From positions 310,001 through 374,000 of the forward strand of contig NZ_JAIUKZ010000018.1 in the NCBI RefSeq assembly GCF_020165985.1: a stretch of 64,000 nt of DNA, given 5' to 3'. Of the stretch, positions 48,675 to 61,026 are shown one piece after another. The stretch's first letter is position 1, and every line of letters begins with the position of its first letter. Under the pieces are notes generated by a model. The model searched no databases. It worked only from the letters and a program-made list of their open reading frames with translations, and had not been told where the DNA came from. Position numbers and translations under genes: made by a program. The stretch is from Bacillus sp. RAR_GA_16 (GTDB lineage Bacteria; Bacillota; Bacilli; Bacillales; Guptibacillaceae).

Positions 48675-49758
48675 ATGTTTTTTCCCCCTTGAATGTTGTA
48701 ATCATCGCGATAAAGTCGTCAAAAAGTTCATTGGAATCTTCAGGTCCAGGTGATGCTTCTGGATGATACTGCACACTGAAAGCGGCATATTCCTTATGTT
48801 TTACTCCTTCAATGGAGCCATCGTTTACGGCAATATGTGTGACAACTAACTCCGTATCCTCTAGCGTATTAGGTGCAATCGTATAACCATGATTTTGCGA
48901 AGTGATGGCCACGCGCTTTGTTGATAAATCCATTACCGGGTGATTCGACCCTCTATGGCCAAACTTCATTTTCTCTGAATCCGCTCCGCAAGCAAGGGCA
49001 AATAGCTGATGACCCAGGCAGATGCCAAAGAGTGGAATTTCACCAAGAATTCCGTTGATCATTTCTACAGCCTCAGGTACGTCTTTCGGATCTCCAGGGC
49101 CGTTACTAAGCATCACCCCATCAGGATTGAGACGAAGAATTTCTTCTGCTGACGTATTGTATGGGACAACAACCACATCACATTTCCGCTTTGTTAATTC
49201 TCTTAAGATCCCGTGCTTCATCCCAAAATCGACAAGAACGATGCGGAATCCACGACCTGGACTTGCATAAGGTGCTTTAATGGAAACCTGTTGAACTTGA
49301 TCTCTTTTCAATGGCGTATCCCTTAGGTCACGCGCGATTTTCTCAGGATCGACATCCATGCTACACATTTTTCCTTTTAACGTACCATTTGAACGAATCA
49401 GCTTTGTGAGCTTTCTTGTATCAATTCCTTCTAGGCCGGGAATGCCCTTCACACGAAGCAGTTCATCAAGCGTCATTTCATTTCTCCAGTAGTTCGGCAC
49501 TTCTGTTGCTTCTTTTACAATAAGACCGTGGACAGAAGGATTAATTGACTCAAAATCATCGCGATTAATGCCGTAGTTGCCGATTAAAGGATACGTAAGC
49601 GTGACGATTTGAGCACAGTAAGAAGGATCTGATAAAATTTCCTGATAGCCGGTCATACCAGTGTTAAAAACAACCTCACCGCTTTTTTCAATGTCACTTC
49701 CGAATGCTTTTCCTACGAAAATAGATCCATCTTCTAAAATTAGCTGTCTTTTCATCAT
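48667..49758 (-). CDS. carA: Carbamoyl-phosphate synthase, small subunit
   Basis: CarA hydrolyses glutamine and channels ammonia to CarB. The 363-aa protein has an N-terminal domain starting [17 protein letters not shown] and a C-terminal class I glutamine amidotransferase with the nucleophile [12 protein letters not shown] (Cys about 247) and the His-Glu pair in [16 protein letters not shown]. Its ATG shares four bases with the pyrC stop (ATGA), behind AAAGGAGAG; a second ATG follows directly, so the start could be one codon later. Confidence 0.97.
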   Translation of the reverse strand: MMKRQLILEDGSIFVGKAFGSDIEKSGEVVFNTGMTGYQEILSDPSYCAQIVTLTYPLIGNYGINRDDFESINPSVHGLIVKEATEVPNYWRNEMTLDELLRVKGIPGLEGIDTRKLTKLIRSNGTLKGKMCSMDVDPEKIARDLRDTPLKRDQVQQVSIKAPYASPGRGFRIVLVDFGMKHGILRELTKRKCDVVVVPYNTSAEEILRLNPDGVMLSNGPGDPKDVPEAVEMINGILGEIPLFGICLGHQLFALACGADSEKMKFGHRGSNHPVMDLSTKRVAITSQNHGYTIAPNTLEDTELVVTHIAVNDGSIEGVKHKEYAAFSVQYHPEASPGPEDSNELFDDFIAMITTFKGEKTYA

Positions 49759-51034
49759 TGATCGCTCTCCTTTTTAAACACGATTTTGCCATTTACAAAC
49801 GTTGCGGTCGGCCATCCTTTACACGTCCATCCAGTAAAAGGCGTATTCTTTCCTTTTGAAACAAATGACTCAGGATGAATGTCTTCTTGCGCTGTTAAAT
49901 TGATGATCGTGATATCAGCTCGCACACCTATATTGAGTGTGCCGTATTCAAGGCCAAAGGCATTTGCCGGTTTCACCGTTAACCAATCAACAAGTTGCTT
50001 AAGAGTAAACGTCCCTTTCTCAACAAAATGGGTGTATAGCAGTGGAAAAGCCGTTTCCAGACCCACGATGCCGAATGGCGCTTTTTCCATTGATTGTGCT
50101 TTTTCATTCTCAGCGTGAGGGGCATGATCTGTTGCAATAAAGTCAATTGTGCCGTCGAGCAGTCCTTCAAGGAGGGCATCTCGATCTTCTTTTGATCGAA
50201 GAGGCGGATTCATTTTGTAATGCGTATCAAGTCCAGGTATATCGTCTTCTGATAAAAGGAGATGATGTGGTGTTACTTCAGCTGTTACGTTAATCCCAGC
50301 CCGCTTCGCATCTCTTACAACGCGAACGGACTCTTTCGTACTAATATGGCAAACATGATAATGTACGCCTGCTGCCTCAGCTAGCAGAACATCTCTTGCA
50401 ATATGTACCGCTTCACAAACAGATGGAATGCCTTTTAGTCCATTCTCCTTTGAGAAACGACCCTCATGTACGCTTCCTCCGTTGATCAACGTGTTTTCCT
50501 CACAATGAGCGACAATGGCTAGGTTACTAGCTGCCGCACGCTTCATTGCTTCTAGCATCATCCCAGCATTTTGAACCCCAACACCATCGTCGGTTAAAGC
50601 AAATGCACCGTTCGATTTCAATCCTTCAAAATTCGTCAACTCTTCCCCCAGTTGTCTGATTGTAATCGCTCCATATGGAAGGACGCGAACGCTAGCGGTT
50701 TCTTTGATTCGGTTCATTAACTGTTGCATCGTTTCTGCGTTATCAGGTACAGGTCTTGTATTTGGCATGGCGGCGATTGTTGTAAATCCGCCTTTTGCGG
50801 CTGCTTTGGTTCCAGTCTCAATCGTTTCTTTATGCTCGCCGCCCGGTTCTCTTAGATGCACGTGAAGATCAACAAGACCCGGAGTTAAGAGATTCCCTTT
50901 TGCATCAAATGTTTGGTGCACTCCTACCTCAATCTTTTTTTCGATTTTTTCAATTCGTCCATCCTCATTGAGAAGAACATCCCTCTCGATTAAATCTCCA
51001 GCTTCGTTTAGTAGTTTCGCATTTTGGATTAGCA

Positions 51035-51035
<1 letters not shown>
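49755..51035 (-). CDS. pyrC: Dihydroorotase
   Basis: PyrC cyclises carbamoyl aspartate to dihydroorotate. The 426-aa protein is a class I dihydroorotase of the amidohydrolase family: metal ligands in [19 protein letters not shown] (about 54-72), [10 protein letters not shown], and the substrate and metal site [14 protein letters not shown] (about 300-313). It overlaps pyrB by one base (TAATG) and carA by four. The longer class I form agrees with its place next to pyrB in Bacillus-type operons. Confidence 0.98.
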
Positions 51036-51961
<926 letters not shown>

Positions 51962-51963
51962 TC

Positions 51964-52060
51964 AAAAAAAAGCACCCTGAGCGTTGTCAGGGTGCAGAAG
52001 GATAGACGCGTTTAAGGAAACGCATCTCTTTCCCACCCTTTTAGGTCTCTCTGTACCTTT
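51964..52060 (-). promoter_or_regulatory. PyrR attenuator, pyrP to pyrB
   Basis: The minus-strand RNA has a PyrR binding loop GGTACAGAGAGACC (52044-52057), a mutually exclusive middle hairpin around GATGCGTTTCC...AAACGCGTC, and a terminator GCACCCTGA...TCAGGGTGC (51972-51995) followed by eight T. UMP-bound PyrR would favour the terminator and shut off pyrB and later genes. Confidence 0.9.
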
Positions 52061-52073
52061 TTAAAGGATGATG

Positions 52074-53390
52074 CTATGCAGCTGGTTCGTTATTTTCAAG
52101 ATCTTCTTCAAACATTTTCTCGACTGCTTGCTGTGAGCTTCCACCAGGCAAGATCAGGTTGAGCGTAATACCGATAATTGTTGCAAGAGCCATTCCTGCA
52201 ATTTGCAAGTTATCACTAACCTGGATGAAGGCGCCGCCTACACCGATGACTAGGATTACGGAGGAGATAATCAAGTTGCGCTTTTCACCGAGATCAATTT
52301 TGTTATCGATCAGCATGCGTAATCCAGATGAAGCAATAATTCCGAAAAGAAGGATTGATACTCCGCCCATCACAGCAGTCGGAATCGTTGAGATGAGGGC
52401 TGTGACCTTTCCTATAAATCCGAACATGAGAGCAAGAACAGCGGCTCCTCCGATAACAAACACGCTGAATACTCGTGTAATCGCAAGCACGCCAATGTTT
52501 TCGCCGTAAGTTGTGTTTGGCGGTCCACCAAGACAAGATGCAATCATTGTCGCTACGCCGTCACCAAGAATAGAACGATGAAGACCTGGTGTTTTTAAGA
52601 AATTTTTTCCGGCCACTTTACTTAAGACCATCTGATCGCCAATGTGTTCTGCAATCGTGACGACTGCAATGGGTACCATGATGAATAAGATTTCCCATGA
52701 GAAGACATCAACTGGGTTGTAATCCGCAAATGGAATAATGAAGTCAGGCATTTGAAAGAAGGAAGCTTCTTTAATCGGTGTTAAGTCCACAATGCCCATA
52801 AAGTAAGCAAATATATATCCTGATACAATGCCGATTAAGATCGGGATCAGGCTGAAAAATCCTCTTAAAAACATTGAAGCGAGAATCGTAACGCCAAGCG
52901 TAACAAGCGCAACGGTAAAGTGCGTGCCACTATAGGATTCTGTAGCCGGATTGTTCATTGCCATGTCAATCGCTGTTCCTGCAAGACCAAGTCCGATGAC
53001 CATGATGACCGGGCCAACAACGATCGGTGGAAGTAGCTTTAACAGCCAGTTTAATCCTAGCGCTCGTATGCCAATGGCAACAAGACCGTATACAATCCCT
53101 GCAAAAAAGCTTCCGATCATAGCTCCCTCAGGTCCATGCAAAGAAACGGCTGAAATGATCGGTGCAATAAAGGCGAATGACGATCCCAGGTATGCTGGGA
53201 TGCGACCTTTCGTTATGGCAAGATAGGCTAGTGTCCCAAGTCCACTTGAGACAAGAGCTACCGCTGGATCAAGTCCGACAAGAAACGGAACTAATATCGT
53301 TGCGCCAAACATGGCGAATAAATGCTGTAGACTTAATGTAAGCCAACTTGATGGTTTTGGAACGTCTCGAATACCTAGTACTTGTTTCAT
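52074..53390 (-). CDS. pyrP: Uracil permease PyrP
   Basis: PyrP imports uracil by proton symport (NCS2/UraA family). The 438-aa protein has about 14 hydrophobic segments, with VAIAEHIGDQMVLSK-type family sequence (here TIAEHIGDQMVLSKVAGKN) in the middle and GGPPNTTYGENIGVLAITRV afterwards. The ATG at 53390 (MKQVLGIRDVP) is chosen because GGAGG lies 9 nt upstream; a longer reading would enter the attenuator terminator. It lies between two PyrR attenuators. Confidence 0.96.
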   Translation of the reverse strand: MKQVLGIRDVPKPSSWLTLSLQHLFAMFGATILVPFLVGLDPAVALVSSGLGTLAYLAITKGRIPAYLGSSFAFIAPIISAVSLHGPEGAMIGSFFAGIVYGLVAIGIRALGLNWLLKLLPPIVVGPVIMVIGLGLAGTAIDMAMNNPATESYSGTHFTVALVTLGVTILASMFLRGFFSLIPILIGIVSGYIFAYFMGIVDLTPIKEASFFQMPDFIIPFADYNPVDVFSWEILFIMVPIAVVTIAEHIGDQMVLSKVAGKNFLKTPGLHRSILGDGVATMIASCLGGPPNTTYGENIGVLAITRVFSVFVIGGAAVLALMFGFIGKVTALISTIPTAVMGGVSILLFGIIASSGLRMLIDNKIDLGEKRNLIISSVILVIGVGGAFIQVSDNLQIAGMALATIIGITLNLILPGGSSQQAVEKMFEEDLENNEPAA

Positions 53391-53431
53391 GATGTTTTCC
53401 TCCTTGAATGTGCGTGTCCCGGCCATGCTTA

Positions 53432-53530
53432 CAAAAAAACTCCTTGCATGGCCGCAAGGAGGTACACGCGTCTCCTTAAATGGAACGCGTCTCCTCCCTT
53501 GGCCGTCTCTCTGGACGGAATTAAAGGGAG
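53432..53530 (-). promoter_or_regulatory. PyrR attenuator, pyrR to pyrP
   Basis: The binding hairpin CCGTCCAGAGAGACGG (53503-53518) holds the conserved CAGAGAG loop. A middle stem uses two ACGCGT copies, and the terminator CTCCTTGC...GCAAGGAG (about 53440-53462) is followed by seven T just before pyrP. Confidence 0.9.
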
Positions 53531-53536
53531 CACGAT

Positions 53537-54211
<675 letters not shown>

Positions 54212-54238
54212 TTAAAGGGTATGCTGTTGTCTAAAAAG

Positions 54239-54267
54239 AGTATCGCAAAGATCTCTCCTAAAGTCAA
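54239..54267 (-). promoter_or_regulatory. Sigma-A promoter of the pyr operon
   Basis: TTGACT and GATACT are 17 nt apart on the minus strand, two bases after the stop of the pseudouridine synthase gene and upstream of the first PyrR attenuator. Confidence 0.8.
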
Positions 54268-54269
54268 CC

Positions 54270-55184
54270 TTAATCTTGTCTAAGTCTTTTTAATAAGCGT
54301 TCAATATCCTCTGGAACAGGCGCTGAGAATTCAAGCCACTCTTCTGTTACAGGGTGACGGAAGCCAAGTACACCTGCATGAAGCGCTTGTCCGTCAATTG
54401 GTAGTGACTTTCTTCTCGGACCGTACTTCGGGTCACCTGCTACCGGATGATCAATATACTTCATATGCACGCGAATTTGGTGCGTACGGCCTGTTTCTAG
54501 TTTACATTCCACATACGTATACTGCTTATAACGTTCAAGTACACGAAAATGCGTCACAGCATCACGGCTATGCTCATCAGTTACCGTCATTTTTTGACGG
54601 TCTTGCTTATCTCGTCCAATTGGCGCATCAATTGTCCCTACATCGTGCTGGATATTGCCATGTACAATAGCCGTATAAAGTCTATTCACTGTTTTTGCTT
54701 GAAGTTGTTTTACGAGTGATTCATGTGCTTTATCATTTTTCGCAACCATTAACAAGCCAGACGTATCTTTATCGATTCGGTGCACAATTCCTGGACGAAC
54801 AACACCATTGATTCCACTTAGGTCGTTCACTTGATACATAAGCCCGTTCACGAGGGTACCGCTTGCGTGACCAGGTGCAGGATGAACAACCATGCCACGA
54901 GGCTTATTCACGACAAGGACATCCGCATCTTCATAAACGATATCCAGATTTAAATTTTCTGCAACAATTTCTAATTCTTCAGGTTCTGGAACAGAGACTT
55001 CAATTTCATCACCTGTAGTTGCTTTATAATTACCTTTAACCGGTTCACCATTTACTTGAATGTTTTTTTCTTTGATCCAGGTTTGAACCTGGCTACGTGA
55101 CCAATCGCTTTCATAAGAAGTAATGAGCTTATCAATTCGCTCACCTTTTTCTTCTTCCGCTACTTTAAATGTAAATTTTTCCAT
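54270..55184 (-). CDS. ylyB: RluD-family pseudouridine synthase YlyB
   Basis: This enzyme isomerises uridine to pseudouridine in large-subunit rRNA. The 304-aa protein has an N-terminal S4 RNA-binding domain (about 13-70, RIDKLITSYESDWSRSQVQT) and the RluA/RluD catalytic domain with PGIVHRIDKDTSGLLMVAKN, in which the aspartate of HRIDKDTSG is the nucleophile. Other blocks are LETGRTHQIRVHM and GDPKYG. It starts one base inside the lspA stop. The target uridines are presumably those of E. coli RluD, but this is inferred. Confidence 0.93.
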   Translation of the reverse strand: MEKFTFKVAEEEKGERIDKLITSYESDWSRSQVQTWIKEKNIQVNGEPVKGNYKATTGDEIEVSVPEPEELEIVAENLNLDIVYEDADVLVVNKPRGMVVHPAPGHASGTLVNGLMYQVNDLSGINGVVRPGIVHRIDKDTSGLLMVAKNDKAHESLVKQLQAKTVNRLYTAIVHGNIQHDVGTIDAPIGRDKQDRQKMTVTDEHSRDAVTHFRVLERYKQYTYVECKLETGRTHQIRVHMKYIDHPVAGDPKYGPRRKSLPIDGQALHAGVLGFRHPVTEEWLEFSAPVPEDIERLLKRLRQD

Positions 55185-55645
55185 TAGTTTTCCCCTTTAG
55201 CCTGCTTACTTTCAAAAATAGTTCCGATAAAAATGAGAATAACCCCTACCACTAGGGAGGCATCGGCAACGTTAAAGATCGGAAAATCATAAGAAAAGAT
55301 AAACGTGTTTACAAAATCCACTACTTCTCCACGAAGGACTCGATCAATAAAGTTCCCAATTGCGCCACCAAGTATGAGCGCGAGGGTTACGCTAACGAAG
55401 CGGCTATGTTTATACTGTCTCATATAATAAATAACCGCCCCAATGACGAAAATCGTAATAATATAAAAGAAAATCATCTGTCCTTGAAGGATTCCGAAGG
55501 CTGCGCCCCGGTTTCGATGAGATGTGATAGAAAGAAAACCATCGATTAATGTAATGTTTTCACCATATTCCATATACTTCACAACAAGCCATTTGGTCCA
55601 CTGATCAAGTGCAATGATGCCAATGGCTATGAGATATTTCCACAC
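55184..55645 (-). CDS. lspA: Lipoprotein signal peptidase LspA
   Basis: LspA cleaves the signal peptide of prolipoproteins after lipidation. The 153-aa membrane protein has four hydrophobic segments and the two catalytic aspartates in [15 protein letters not shown] and [11 protein letters not shown], plus [11 protein letters not shown] near the start and [12 protein letters not shown] take a GTG at 55645 (read as Met-Trp-Lys-Tyr) because GGAGG lies 7 nt upstream; the in-frame TTG six codons earlier overlaps that site. In B. subtilis a small gene, ylyA, separates ileS and lspA; it is absent here. Confidence 0.96.
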   Translation of the reverse strand: MWKYLIAIGIIALDQWTKWLVVKYMEYGENITLIDGFLSITSHRNRGAAFGILQGQMIFFYIITIFVIGAVIYYMRQYKHSRFVSVTLALILGGAIGNFIDRVLRGEVVDFVNTFIFSYDFPIFNVADASLVVGVILIFIGTIFESKQAKGEN

Positions 55646-55731
55646 GAGCGCTCCTCCGATCAAATGTTACTTCCTATGAAAGTTTAGCACAGCTTGCTTC
55701 AGCAGACAATCGAAACTGAAGTTACCATATT

Positions 55732-55764
55732 GAAAAGACGCTTTGCAGCGCAAAGCGTCTTTTC
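55732..55764 (-). terminator. Terminator after ileS
   Basis: GAAAAGACGCTTTGC and GCAAAGCGTCTTTTC pair around a 3-nt loop; on the minus strand the stem's own T-run serves as the tract. It lies between ileS and lspA. Confidence 0.85.
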
Positions 55765-55776
55765 GATTGTTCAATT

Positions 55777-58533
55777 TTAGTAGTGATTTTTAACCGTTTC
55801 AGCACAGCTAGCGCAAAGCGTTGGGTATTCGCTATCAGTACCAACATCTGTTTTGACTTGCCAGCAACGTTCACACGTTTCACCCTCAGCAGGCGAAACA
55901 GCGATCGCTAGTTCTTCGTATACTTTTGCTTCTGCTGGTGCTTCAGCTTTCGTACCGGCAACTTTAGCACCAGATACGATAAAGAGTTTCTCAAGATTCG
56001 CTACGCCTTCAAGCAACTCCTTCGTACGCTCATCAGCGTAAATATGAAGCTGAGCTGTTAATGATTTACCAATTACTTTTTCGTTACGAGCTTCTTCTAA
56101 TGCCTTAAGCACTTCATCGCGAAGATCCATGACATGATCCCATTTTTGCTCTAGGTCTGCAGTACCTTCAAAGTTTTTCACTTCCGGCATATCAGAAAGC
56201 TGTACATACTCTTCTTTCTCCCCAGGCACATACTGCCAAACTTCCTCAGCTGTATGCGGGATAATTGGAGAAAGAAGTTTTGTTAATGCTACAGCCGTCT
56301 GATAAAGAACTGTTTGAATCGCACGGCGTTTTGGATGATCTTCATGCTCGATATAAAGCGTATCTTTTGCAATATCAAGGTAGAAGGAACTCATTTCAAT
56401 CGTGAAGAAGTTATGAATCGTGTTATAAACCGTTAAGAATTGATACTCATCGTAAGCTTTCTTCACTTTTGATACTAAGTTATTCAACTTAACAAGCATA
56501 TATTGGTCGAGCTCACTAAGATCCTCATACGCCACTTGATGCTTCGCTGGGTCAAACCCTTCCAGGTTACCAAGCATAAAGCGGAACGTGTTACGAATCT
56601 TGCGGTAGACTTCAGCTACTTGTTTTAAAATATCATCTGATACGCGTACGTCAGCCTGGTAATCAGCGGATGATACCCATAGACGAAGAATATCTGCTCC
56701 TAATTGCTTCATCACATCATTAGGTACCATTGTGTTTCCAAGCGATTTACTCATTTTCTTTCCTTCTCCATCAAGGATAAAGCCGTGGCTTAGAACCGCT
56801 TTATAAGGTGCTTTTCCAGTTACAGCTACAGCTGTTGAAAGAGATGAGTTAAACCAACCACGATACTGATCAGAACCTTCAAGATACAAATCAGCAGGGC
56901 GGACAAGATCACTACGCTCTTCTAGTACTGCCTGGTGAGATGAACCTGAGTCAAACCACACGTCCATGATGTCCATTTCTTTGCGGAATTCACCATTCAG
57001 GCTATGTTCAGAAGTAAACCCTTCTGGGAGAAGGTCTTTTGCATCCCATTCAAACCAGATGTTTGATCCATGCTGACGGAATAAGTCGGATACATGGGCA
57101 ATTGTTTCATCCGTTATGATCGGCTCATTGTTTTCGCCATAGAATACTGGGATCGGAACGCCCCAAGCACGCTGACGAGAGATACACCAATCTTCACGAT
57201 CCTTCACCATATTATGAAGACGAATCTCACCCCATGAAGGGAACCAATTCACGTCTGCCACAGCTTGAAGTAGCTCTGGACGAAACTCTTTAATCGAAGC
57301 AAACCATTGTTCTGTGGCACGGAAGATGATCGGTTTTTTCGTACGCCAATCGTGTGGATAAGAGTGCGTAAAGAACGTAAGCTTTACAAGTGCGCCTGCT
57401 TCTTCAAGCTTCTCTGTAATTGGCTTATTCGCTTTATCATAGAACATTCCTTCGAATCCAGGAGCCTCATCTGTAAAGACACCTTTTTCGTCAACTGGAC
57501 AAAGGATATCAAGTTTATACTTTCTTCCGACCAAGTAGTCATCTTCCCCGTGTCCTGGAGCTGTGTGAACACAACCTGTACCAGCGTCGAGTGTGACGTG
57601 ATCACCTAGGATAACGAGTGATTCACGGTCATAGATTGGATGCTGGGCTGTCACGTATTCAAGCTCGCTACCTTTCACACGCTTGACTTCACTTACGTTC
57701 GTCCATTCGAACTCTTCTTTTAACTGATCAACGTGCTCTGTAGCTACGACGTACTTTGTTCCATCAGCCTCCACAACGCTGTACTCAAACTTCTCATTTA
57801 ACGCGATCGCAAGGTTAGATGGGATCGTCCAAGGTGTCGTTGTCCAAATGATAAATTTCTCATCTCCGTCAAGCACACCTTTACCGTCTTTCACATCAAA
57901 AGCAACATAAATGGAAGGAGAGCGCTTATCATGGTACTCGATTTCAGCTTCTGCTAAGGCAGATTCAGATGTTGGAGACCAATACACGGTTTTCTTATCT
58001 TTGTAGATATAACCCCGCTTCGCCATCTCGCCGAACACTTTAATTTGTTGCGCTTCGTATCCTTTATGAAGCGTGATGTATGGGTTATCCCAATCGCCTC
58101 GTACACCTAGACGCTTAAACTGTTCACGCTGGCGATCCACTTGTTTTAATGCATACTCTTCACATTTCTTTCTAAATTCAGCTACCGTTAACTTTTTACG
58201 ATCAACGCCTTTTTTGGTTAACGCCTGCTCAATCGGAAGGCCGTGTGTATCCCAACCAGGAACGTAAGGAGCATTGAAACCGTTCATTGATTTATAACGG
58301 ACGATAATATCCTTCAATACTTTATTTTCAGCGTGCCCCATATGAATGTCACCATTCGCATATGGAGGGCCATCATGTAGGACAAACAAAGGACGATCTT
58401 TCGTTCTTTCCTGTACTTTTTCATAAAGATTGATGTTTTCCCATTCTTTCTGCATGTCAGGCTCTTTATTAGGTAAATTTCCTCTCATCGGAAATTTAGT
58501 TTTTGGCATTAAGAGCGTTTCTTTAAAGCTCAT
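55777..58533 (-). CDS. ileS: Isoleucyl-tRNA synthetase
   Basis: IleS charges tRNA-Ile and edits misactivated valine. The 918-aa protein is a class I synthetase with [13 protein letters not shown] (HIGH motif, about 56-68), a CP1 editing domain, KKMSKSLGN (KMSKS motif, about 594-602), an anticodon-binding domain and a C-terminal zinc site CERCWQ...CASC. The start [20 protein letters not shown] aligns with B. subtilis (921 aa), with AAGGAGGAAA upstream. Expression is controlled by the T-box leader at 58600-58850. Confidence 0.98.
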   Translation of the reverse strand: MSFKETLLMPKTKFPMRGNLPNKEPDMQKEWENINLYEKVQERTKDRPLFVLHDGPPYANGDIHMGHAENKVLKDIIVRYKSMNGFNAPYVPGWDTHGLPIEQALTKKGVDRKKLTVAEFRKKCEEYALKQVDRQREQFKRLGVRGDWDNPYITLHKGYEAQQIKVFGEMAKRGYIYKDKKTVYWSPTSESALAEAEIEYHDKRSPSIYVAFDVKDGKGVLDGDEKFIIWTTTPWTIPSNLAIALNEKFEYSVVEADGTKYVVATEHVDQLKEEFEWTNVSEVKRVKGSELEYVTAQHPIYDRESLVILGDHVTLDAGTGCVHTAPGHGEDDYLVGRKYKLDILCPVDEKGVFTDEAPGFEGMFYDKANKPITEKLEEAGALVKLTFFTHSYPHDWRTKKPIIFRATEQWFASIKEFRPELLQAVADVNWFPSWGEIRLHNMVKDREDWCISRQRAWGVPIPVFYGENNEPIITDETIAHVSDLFRQHGSNIWFEWDAKDLLPEGFTSEHSLNGEFRKEMDIMDVWFDSGSSHQAVLEERSDLVRPADLYLEGSDQYRGWFNSSLSTAVAVTGKAPYKAVLSHGFILDGEGKKMSKSLGNTMVPNDVMKQLGADILRLWVSSADYQADVRVSDDILKQVAEVYRKIRNTFRFMLGNLEGFDPAKHQVAYEDLSELDQYMLVKLNNLVSKVKKAYDEYQFLTVYNTIHNFFTIEMSSFYLDIAKDTLYIEHEDHPKRRAIQTVLYQTAVALTKLLSPIIPHTAEEVWQYVPGEKEEYVQLSDMPEVKNFEGTADLEQKWDHVMDLRDEVLKALEEARNEKVIGKSLTAQLHIYADERTKELLEGVANLEKLFIVSGAKVAGTKAEAPAEAKVYEELAIAVSPAEGETCERCWQVKTDVGTDSEYPTLCASCAETVKNHY

Positions 58534-58599
58534 GAGGTTTCCTCCTTCAACTTATAACGACCAACATCCGTAGCACATCCCTGGCATCTCTTCCGTAAA

Positions 58600-58850
58600 T
58601 GCAAAAAAACCTTCTCGTCCCCGAAAAGGGACGAGAAGGTTTTTCCCGTGGTACCACCCAAATTAAGCTTTTCGCTCACTTTGCATTCGTAACGTGAATG
58701 ATTCGCCGAGGCTTACTTATTGTTCAGCACGGGACTCCGGGGCGATTTTCCCTAATTGCTTAACACCGGCTCACACCATTCCCGGCTCGCTTTGTTAAGT
58801 AAGAATCAGGTACTCTTCCCTTCTTCGTCGATCGTTATTGCTATTACTAG
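58600..58850 (-). ncRNA. T-box riboswitch leader (isoleucine)
   Basis: The minus-strand leader has the T-box core GGGTGGTACCACG (58648-58660), a stem I apical element with GGTGTGAGCCGG, and a candidate specifier ATC (58744-58746) within GAAAATCGCCC, matching isoleucine. A terminator AACCTTCTCGTCCC...GGGACGAGAAGGTT with seven T ends at about 58602. Uncharged tRNA-Ile would stabilise the antiterminator and allow ileS transcription. Confidence 0.93.
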
Positions 58851-58851
58851 A

Positions 58852-58881
58852 AGTATAGTGTAAATAAAATTAAGAAGTCAA
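58852..58881 (-). promoter_or_regulatory. Sigma-A promoter of ileS
   Basis: TTGACT and TATACT are 18 nt apart on the minus strand, immediately upstream of the T-box leader and 28 nt after the divIVA stop. Confidence 0.75.
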
Positions 58882-58909
58882 GGAAATGACAAAAAAATAA
58901 ATAAGTGCA

Positions 58910-59422
58910 TTACGCTTTTTCTTCGATTTGTTCCTGTTGCCCTTCTTCCTCTTCTTCAAATCGAGCAACAAGACCATCCCAGTCTTCGTTATTCAGCATT
59001 TCAAGTTGTGCCTCAACTAACATCCGGAAACGCGTGCGATAGACAGCTGCTTGTTTTTTTAGCTCTTCATTATCCATTGAAATCTTACGAGCTTTTGCAA
59101 GGGAATCATTGATAATGCGATCCGCATTTTTTTCTGCTTCTTTTACAATAAGCTGAGATTCTTTTTTGGCGTTTTGTCTAACTTCTTCTGCAGATTCTTG
59201 TGCCACTAAAATCGACTTATTTAACGTTTCTTCCAGGTTAGAGAAATGCCCCAGTCGTTCTTCTAGTAGTTTCACTCGTTCATTTAGTTCTTTCTTTTCT
59301 CTGATCACTGTTTCATAATCTTTGATTACCTGATCGAGAAATTCATTGACCTCATCTTCATCATAACCGCGGAATCCGCGAGTAAACTCTTTGTTATGAA
59401 TATCTAATGGTGTTAAAGGCAA
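58910..59422 (-). CDS. divIVA: Cell division protein DivIVA
   Basis: DivIVA senses negative membrane curvature at poles and septa and recruits MinJ and, in sporulation, RacA. The 170-aa protein has the N-terminal membrane-binding module PLTPLDIHNKEFTRGFRGYD followed by EDEVNEFLDQV, a long coiled coil (about 30-150) and an acidic tail. I choose a TTG at 59422 (Met-Pro-Leu-Thr-Pro) because it aligns with B. subtilis and GGAGG lies 8 nt upstream; the GTG three codons earlier begins inside the GGAGGTG site itself. It follows ylmH in the usual order. Confidence 0.95.
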   Translation of the reverse strand: MPLTPLDIHNKEFTRGFRGYDEDEVNEFLDQVIKDYETVIREKKELNERVKLLEERLGHFSNLEETLNKSILVAQESAEEVRQNAKKESQLIVKEAEKNADRIINDSLAKARKISMDNEELKKQAAVYRTRFRMLVEAQLEMLNNEDWDGLVARFEEEEEGQQEQIEEKA

Positions 59423-59511
59423 TTCAGCCACCTCCGATTTACTCTCTTTTCATATACCCGGCTTAATCTTATTTCGACAGCGATTTGGATATTCCTTCTA
59501 TTTGTGACAAA

Positions 59512-60285
59512 CTATTTACGAATGTGATAAGTCATTCGCCATTTATCTCGCTTTGTTTTTCCATCAATGGAGACGATTTTGCTTCTACCTGAACCTCTGA
59601 GAGACAAGTAATCTCCCTCTTTTACTTCAGCTGAAGGTTGACTCACAATCTTCCAGTTCAATTTCGCTCGATCATGTTCAATCATAGTACTTACTTTCGC
59701 TCTTGAAAGATTGTAAACTTCCGCTAAAACAGTATCTAACCTAAGGCTTGTGACAGTACCAACCAGTTCGTCCCATTCTGCTTCAGGTAATTGTAAATGC
59801 TCAAGGGAAATTTCTACTGGAGAAAGAGAAGCCTTACCAGCTTGCGTAAGGTTCATTTTCACAAAGTCTGCAATTTCCTTTGCTACCACTAGGTGAGCCA
59901 CACTATCCTTGACGATGATGTCCCCAAATTTTTCTCGCTTTATCCCAAGGCCCATCATAGCCCCTAATAAATCCGGGTGAGTCAATGAAACGAACTTAGC
60001 TGGGTATGTAATTTCAAATGCTGTTATGTCGAAATCTTCATTGGAAGGTTCATAGTAAGGAGGAACAAGAAGAGCCCTTTGACGTTCTGACCCTTCTACT
60101 CCCCCTGAGAAAAACACGCGCACATCAGGATGATTCCCTATAATTTGGTTCACCATATCCTGCTCTCTCGGATCTAGAAAATCGGTTAATCTGGGTGCAT
60201 ATCTTTCCTGAACCTCATCTTGCCATTGCAAAACGCGATCAACAAATGTCCGTTCCTCAGGACGGTAATGCTCATAAATCGACAT
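59512..60285 (-). CDS. ylmH: S4-domain RNA-binding protein YlmH
   Basis: YlmH is a small RNA-binding protein of the division-linked ylm cluster, reported in related bacteria to act in ribosome rescue. The 257-aa protein has an N-terminal alpha/beta domain (about 1-180, with FSGGVEGSERQRALLVPPYY) and a C-terminal S4 domain (about 180-245, RLDTVLAEVYNLSRAKVSTM). The ATG overlaps the ylmG stop by one base. The domain call is clear; the cellular role is transferred from homologues. Confidence 0.9.
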   Translation of the reverse strand: MSIYEHYRPEERTFVDRVLQWQDEVQERYAPRLTDFLDPREQDMVNQIIGNHPDVRVFFSGGVEGSERQRALLVPPYYEPSNEDFDITAFEITYPAKFVSLTHPDLLGAMMGLGIKREKFGDIIVKDSVAHLVVAKEIADFVKMNLTQAGKASLSPVEISLEHLQLPEAEWDELVGTVTSLRLDTVLAEVYNLSRAKVSTMIEHDRAKLNWKIVSQPSAEVKEGDYLSLRGSGRSKIVSIDGKTKRDKWRMTYHIRK

Positions 60286-60557
60286 TAACTTACGAAACTA
60301 AAGAGAGCAGCAATTCCGTACTGAACGAATTGAAGCGCGAAAATCGCGACAATCGGCGAAATATCAAGCATACCACCGATTGGTGGAATGAAACGACGAA
60401 ATGGTGCAAGGTACGGTTCTGCAATCGACGCAATCATCTGGCCAATGGAAGACTCTCTTGCATTTGGGATCCAAGACATAAAGATGTAAATAATGAGAAT
60501 CCACGTATAAATTTGTACTGCTGAAATTAAGATTGAAGCAATGTTCAAACTTTTCAC
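60285..60557 (-). CDS. ylmG: YggT family membrane protein YlmG
   Basis: YlmG is a small membrane protein of the YggT family, encoded in the sepF-divIVA cluster of Gram-positives. The 90-aa product has two hydrophobic segments (about 5-27 and 62-85) separated by the family's conserved SWIPNARESSIGQMI and EPYLAPFRRFIPPIGG-type loop. It lies 10 nt after sepF. A role in division or membrane organisation is suggested by context only. Confidence 0.9.
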   Translation of the reverse strand: MKSLNIASILISAVQIYTWILIIYIFMSWIPNARESSIGQMIASIAEPYLAPFRRFIPPIGGMLDISPIVAIFALQFVQYGIAALFSFVS

Positions 60558-60567
60558 CCTTTCTTAC

Positions 60568-60999
60568 TTACTCGTCTTCATAAATTTCATCTGTGATGTT
60601 TCCTGAAATCTCAACGTTATCCGGTGTACATAAAAATGTCTCCGGGCCAAGCTTTTGAATATCGCCACCAACAGCATAGACAGTCCCGCTTAAAAAGTCG
60701 ACGATCCGTCTTGCCTGATCCTGCGGAATACGTTGCAAATTCATCACAACGGACTTCCGATTTTTCACATGATCAGCAATATCCTGAGCTTCAGCATACA
60801 CTCTAGGCTCCACTAGCACAACTCTTGAGTTCTTATGAACGCTTTGGAGACTAACAACATTTTGCTTACTTTTACGACTTGCCCTAGTCACTTCAGGTTC
60901 TTCTTCCTCCATGTAGGCTTCATGCTCCTGCTGCTCATCCAATTCTATTGTTTCATCATCAAGTTCAAAGAACTGTTTGAATTTTGTCTTAATACCCAA
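60568..60999 (-). CDS. sepF: Cell division protein SepF
   Basis: SepF binds the membrane and FtsZ and bundles FtsZ filaments at the septum. The 143-aa protein has a short N-terminal amphipathic helix ([12 protein letters not shown]), an acidic linker (18-40) and the conserved core (about 60-140: [20 protein letters not shown] then [15 protein letters not shown]). The start is a TTG at 60999 with AGGAGG 9 nt upstream; there is no in-frame ATG at a suitable place. It lies 27 nt after ylmE. Confidence 0.95.
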   Translation of the reverse strand: MGIKTKFKQFFELDDETIELDEQQEHEAYMEEEEPEVTRASRKSKQNVVSLQSVHKNSRVVLVEPRVYAEAQDIADHVKNRKSVVMNLQRIPQDQARRIVDFLSGTVYAVGGDIQKLGPETFLCTPDNVEISGNITDEIYEDE

Positions 61000-61026
61000 T
61001 TCCCTGCACCTCCTGGAGAGCTTAAT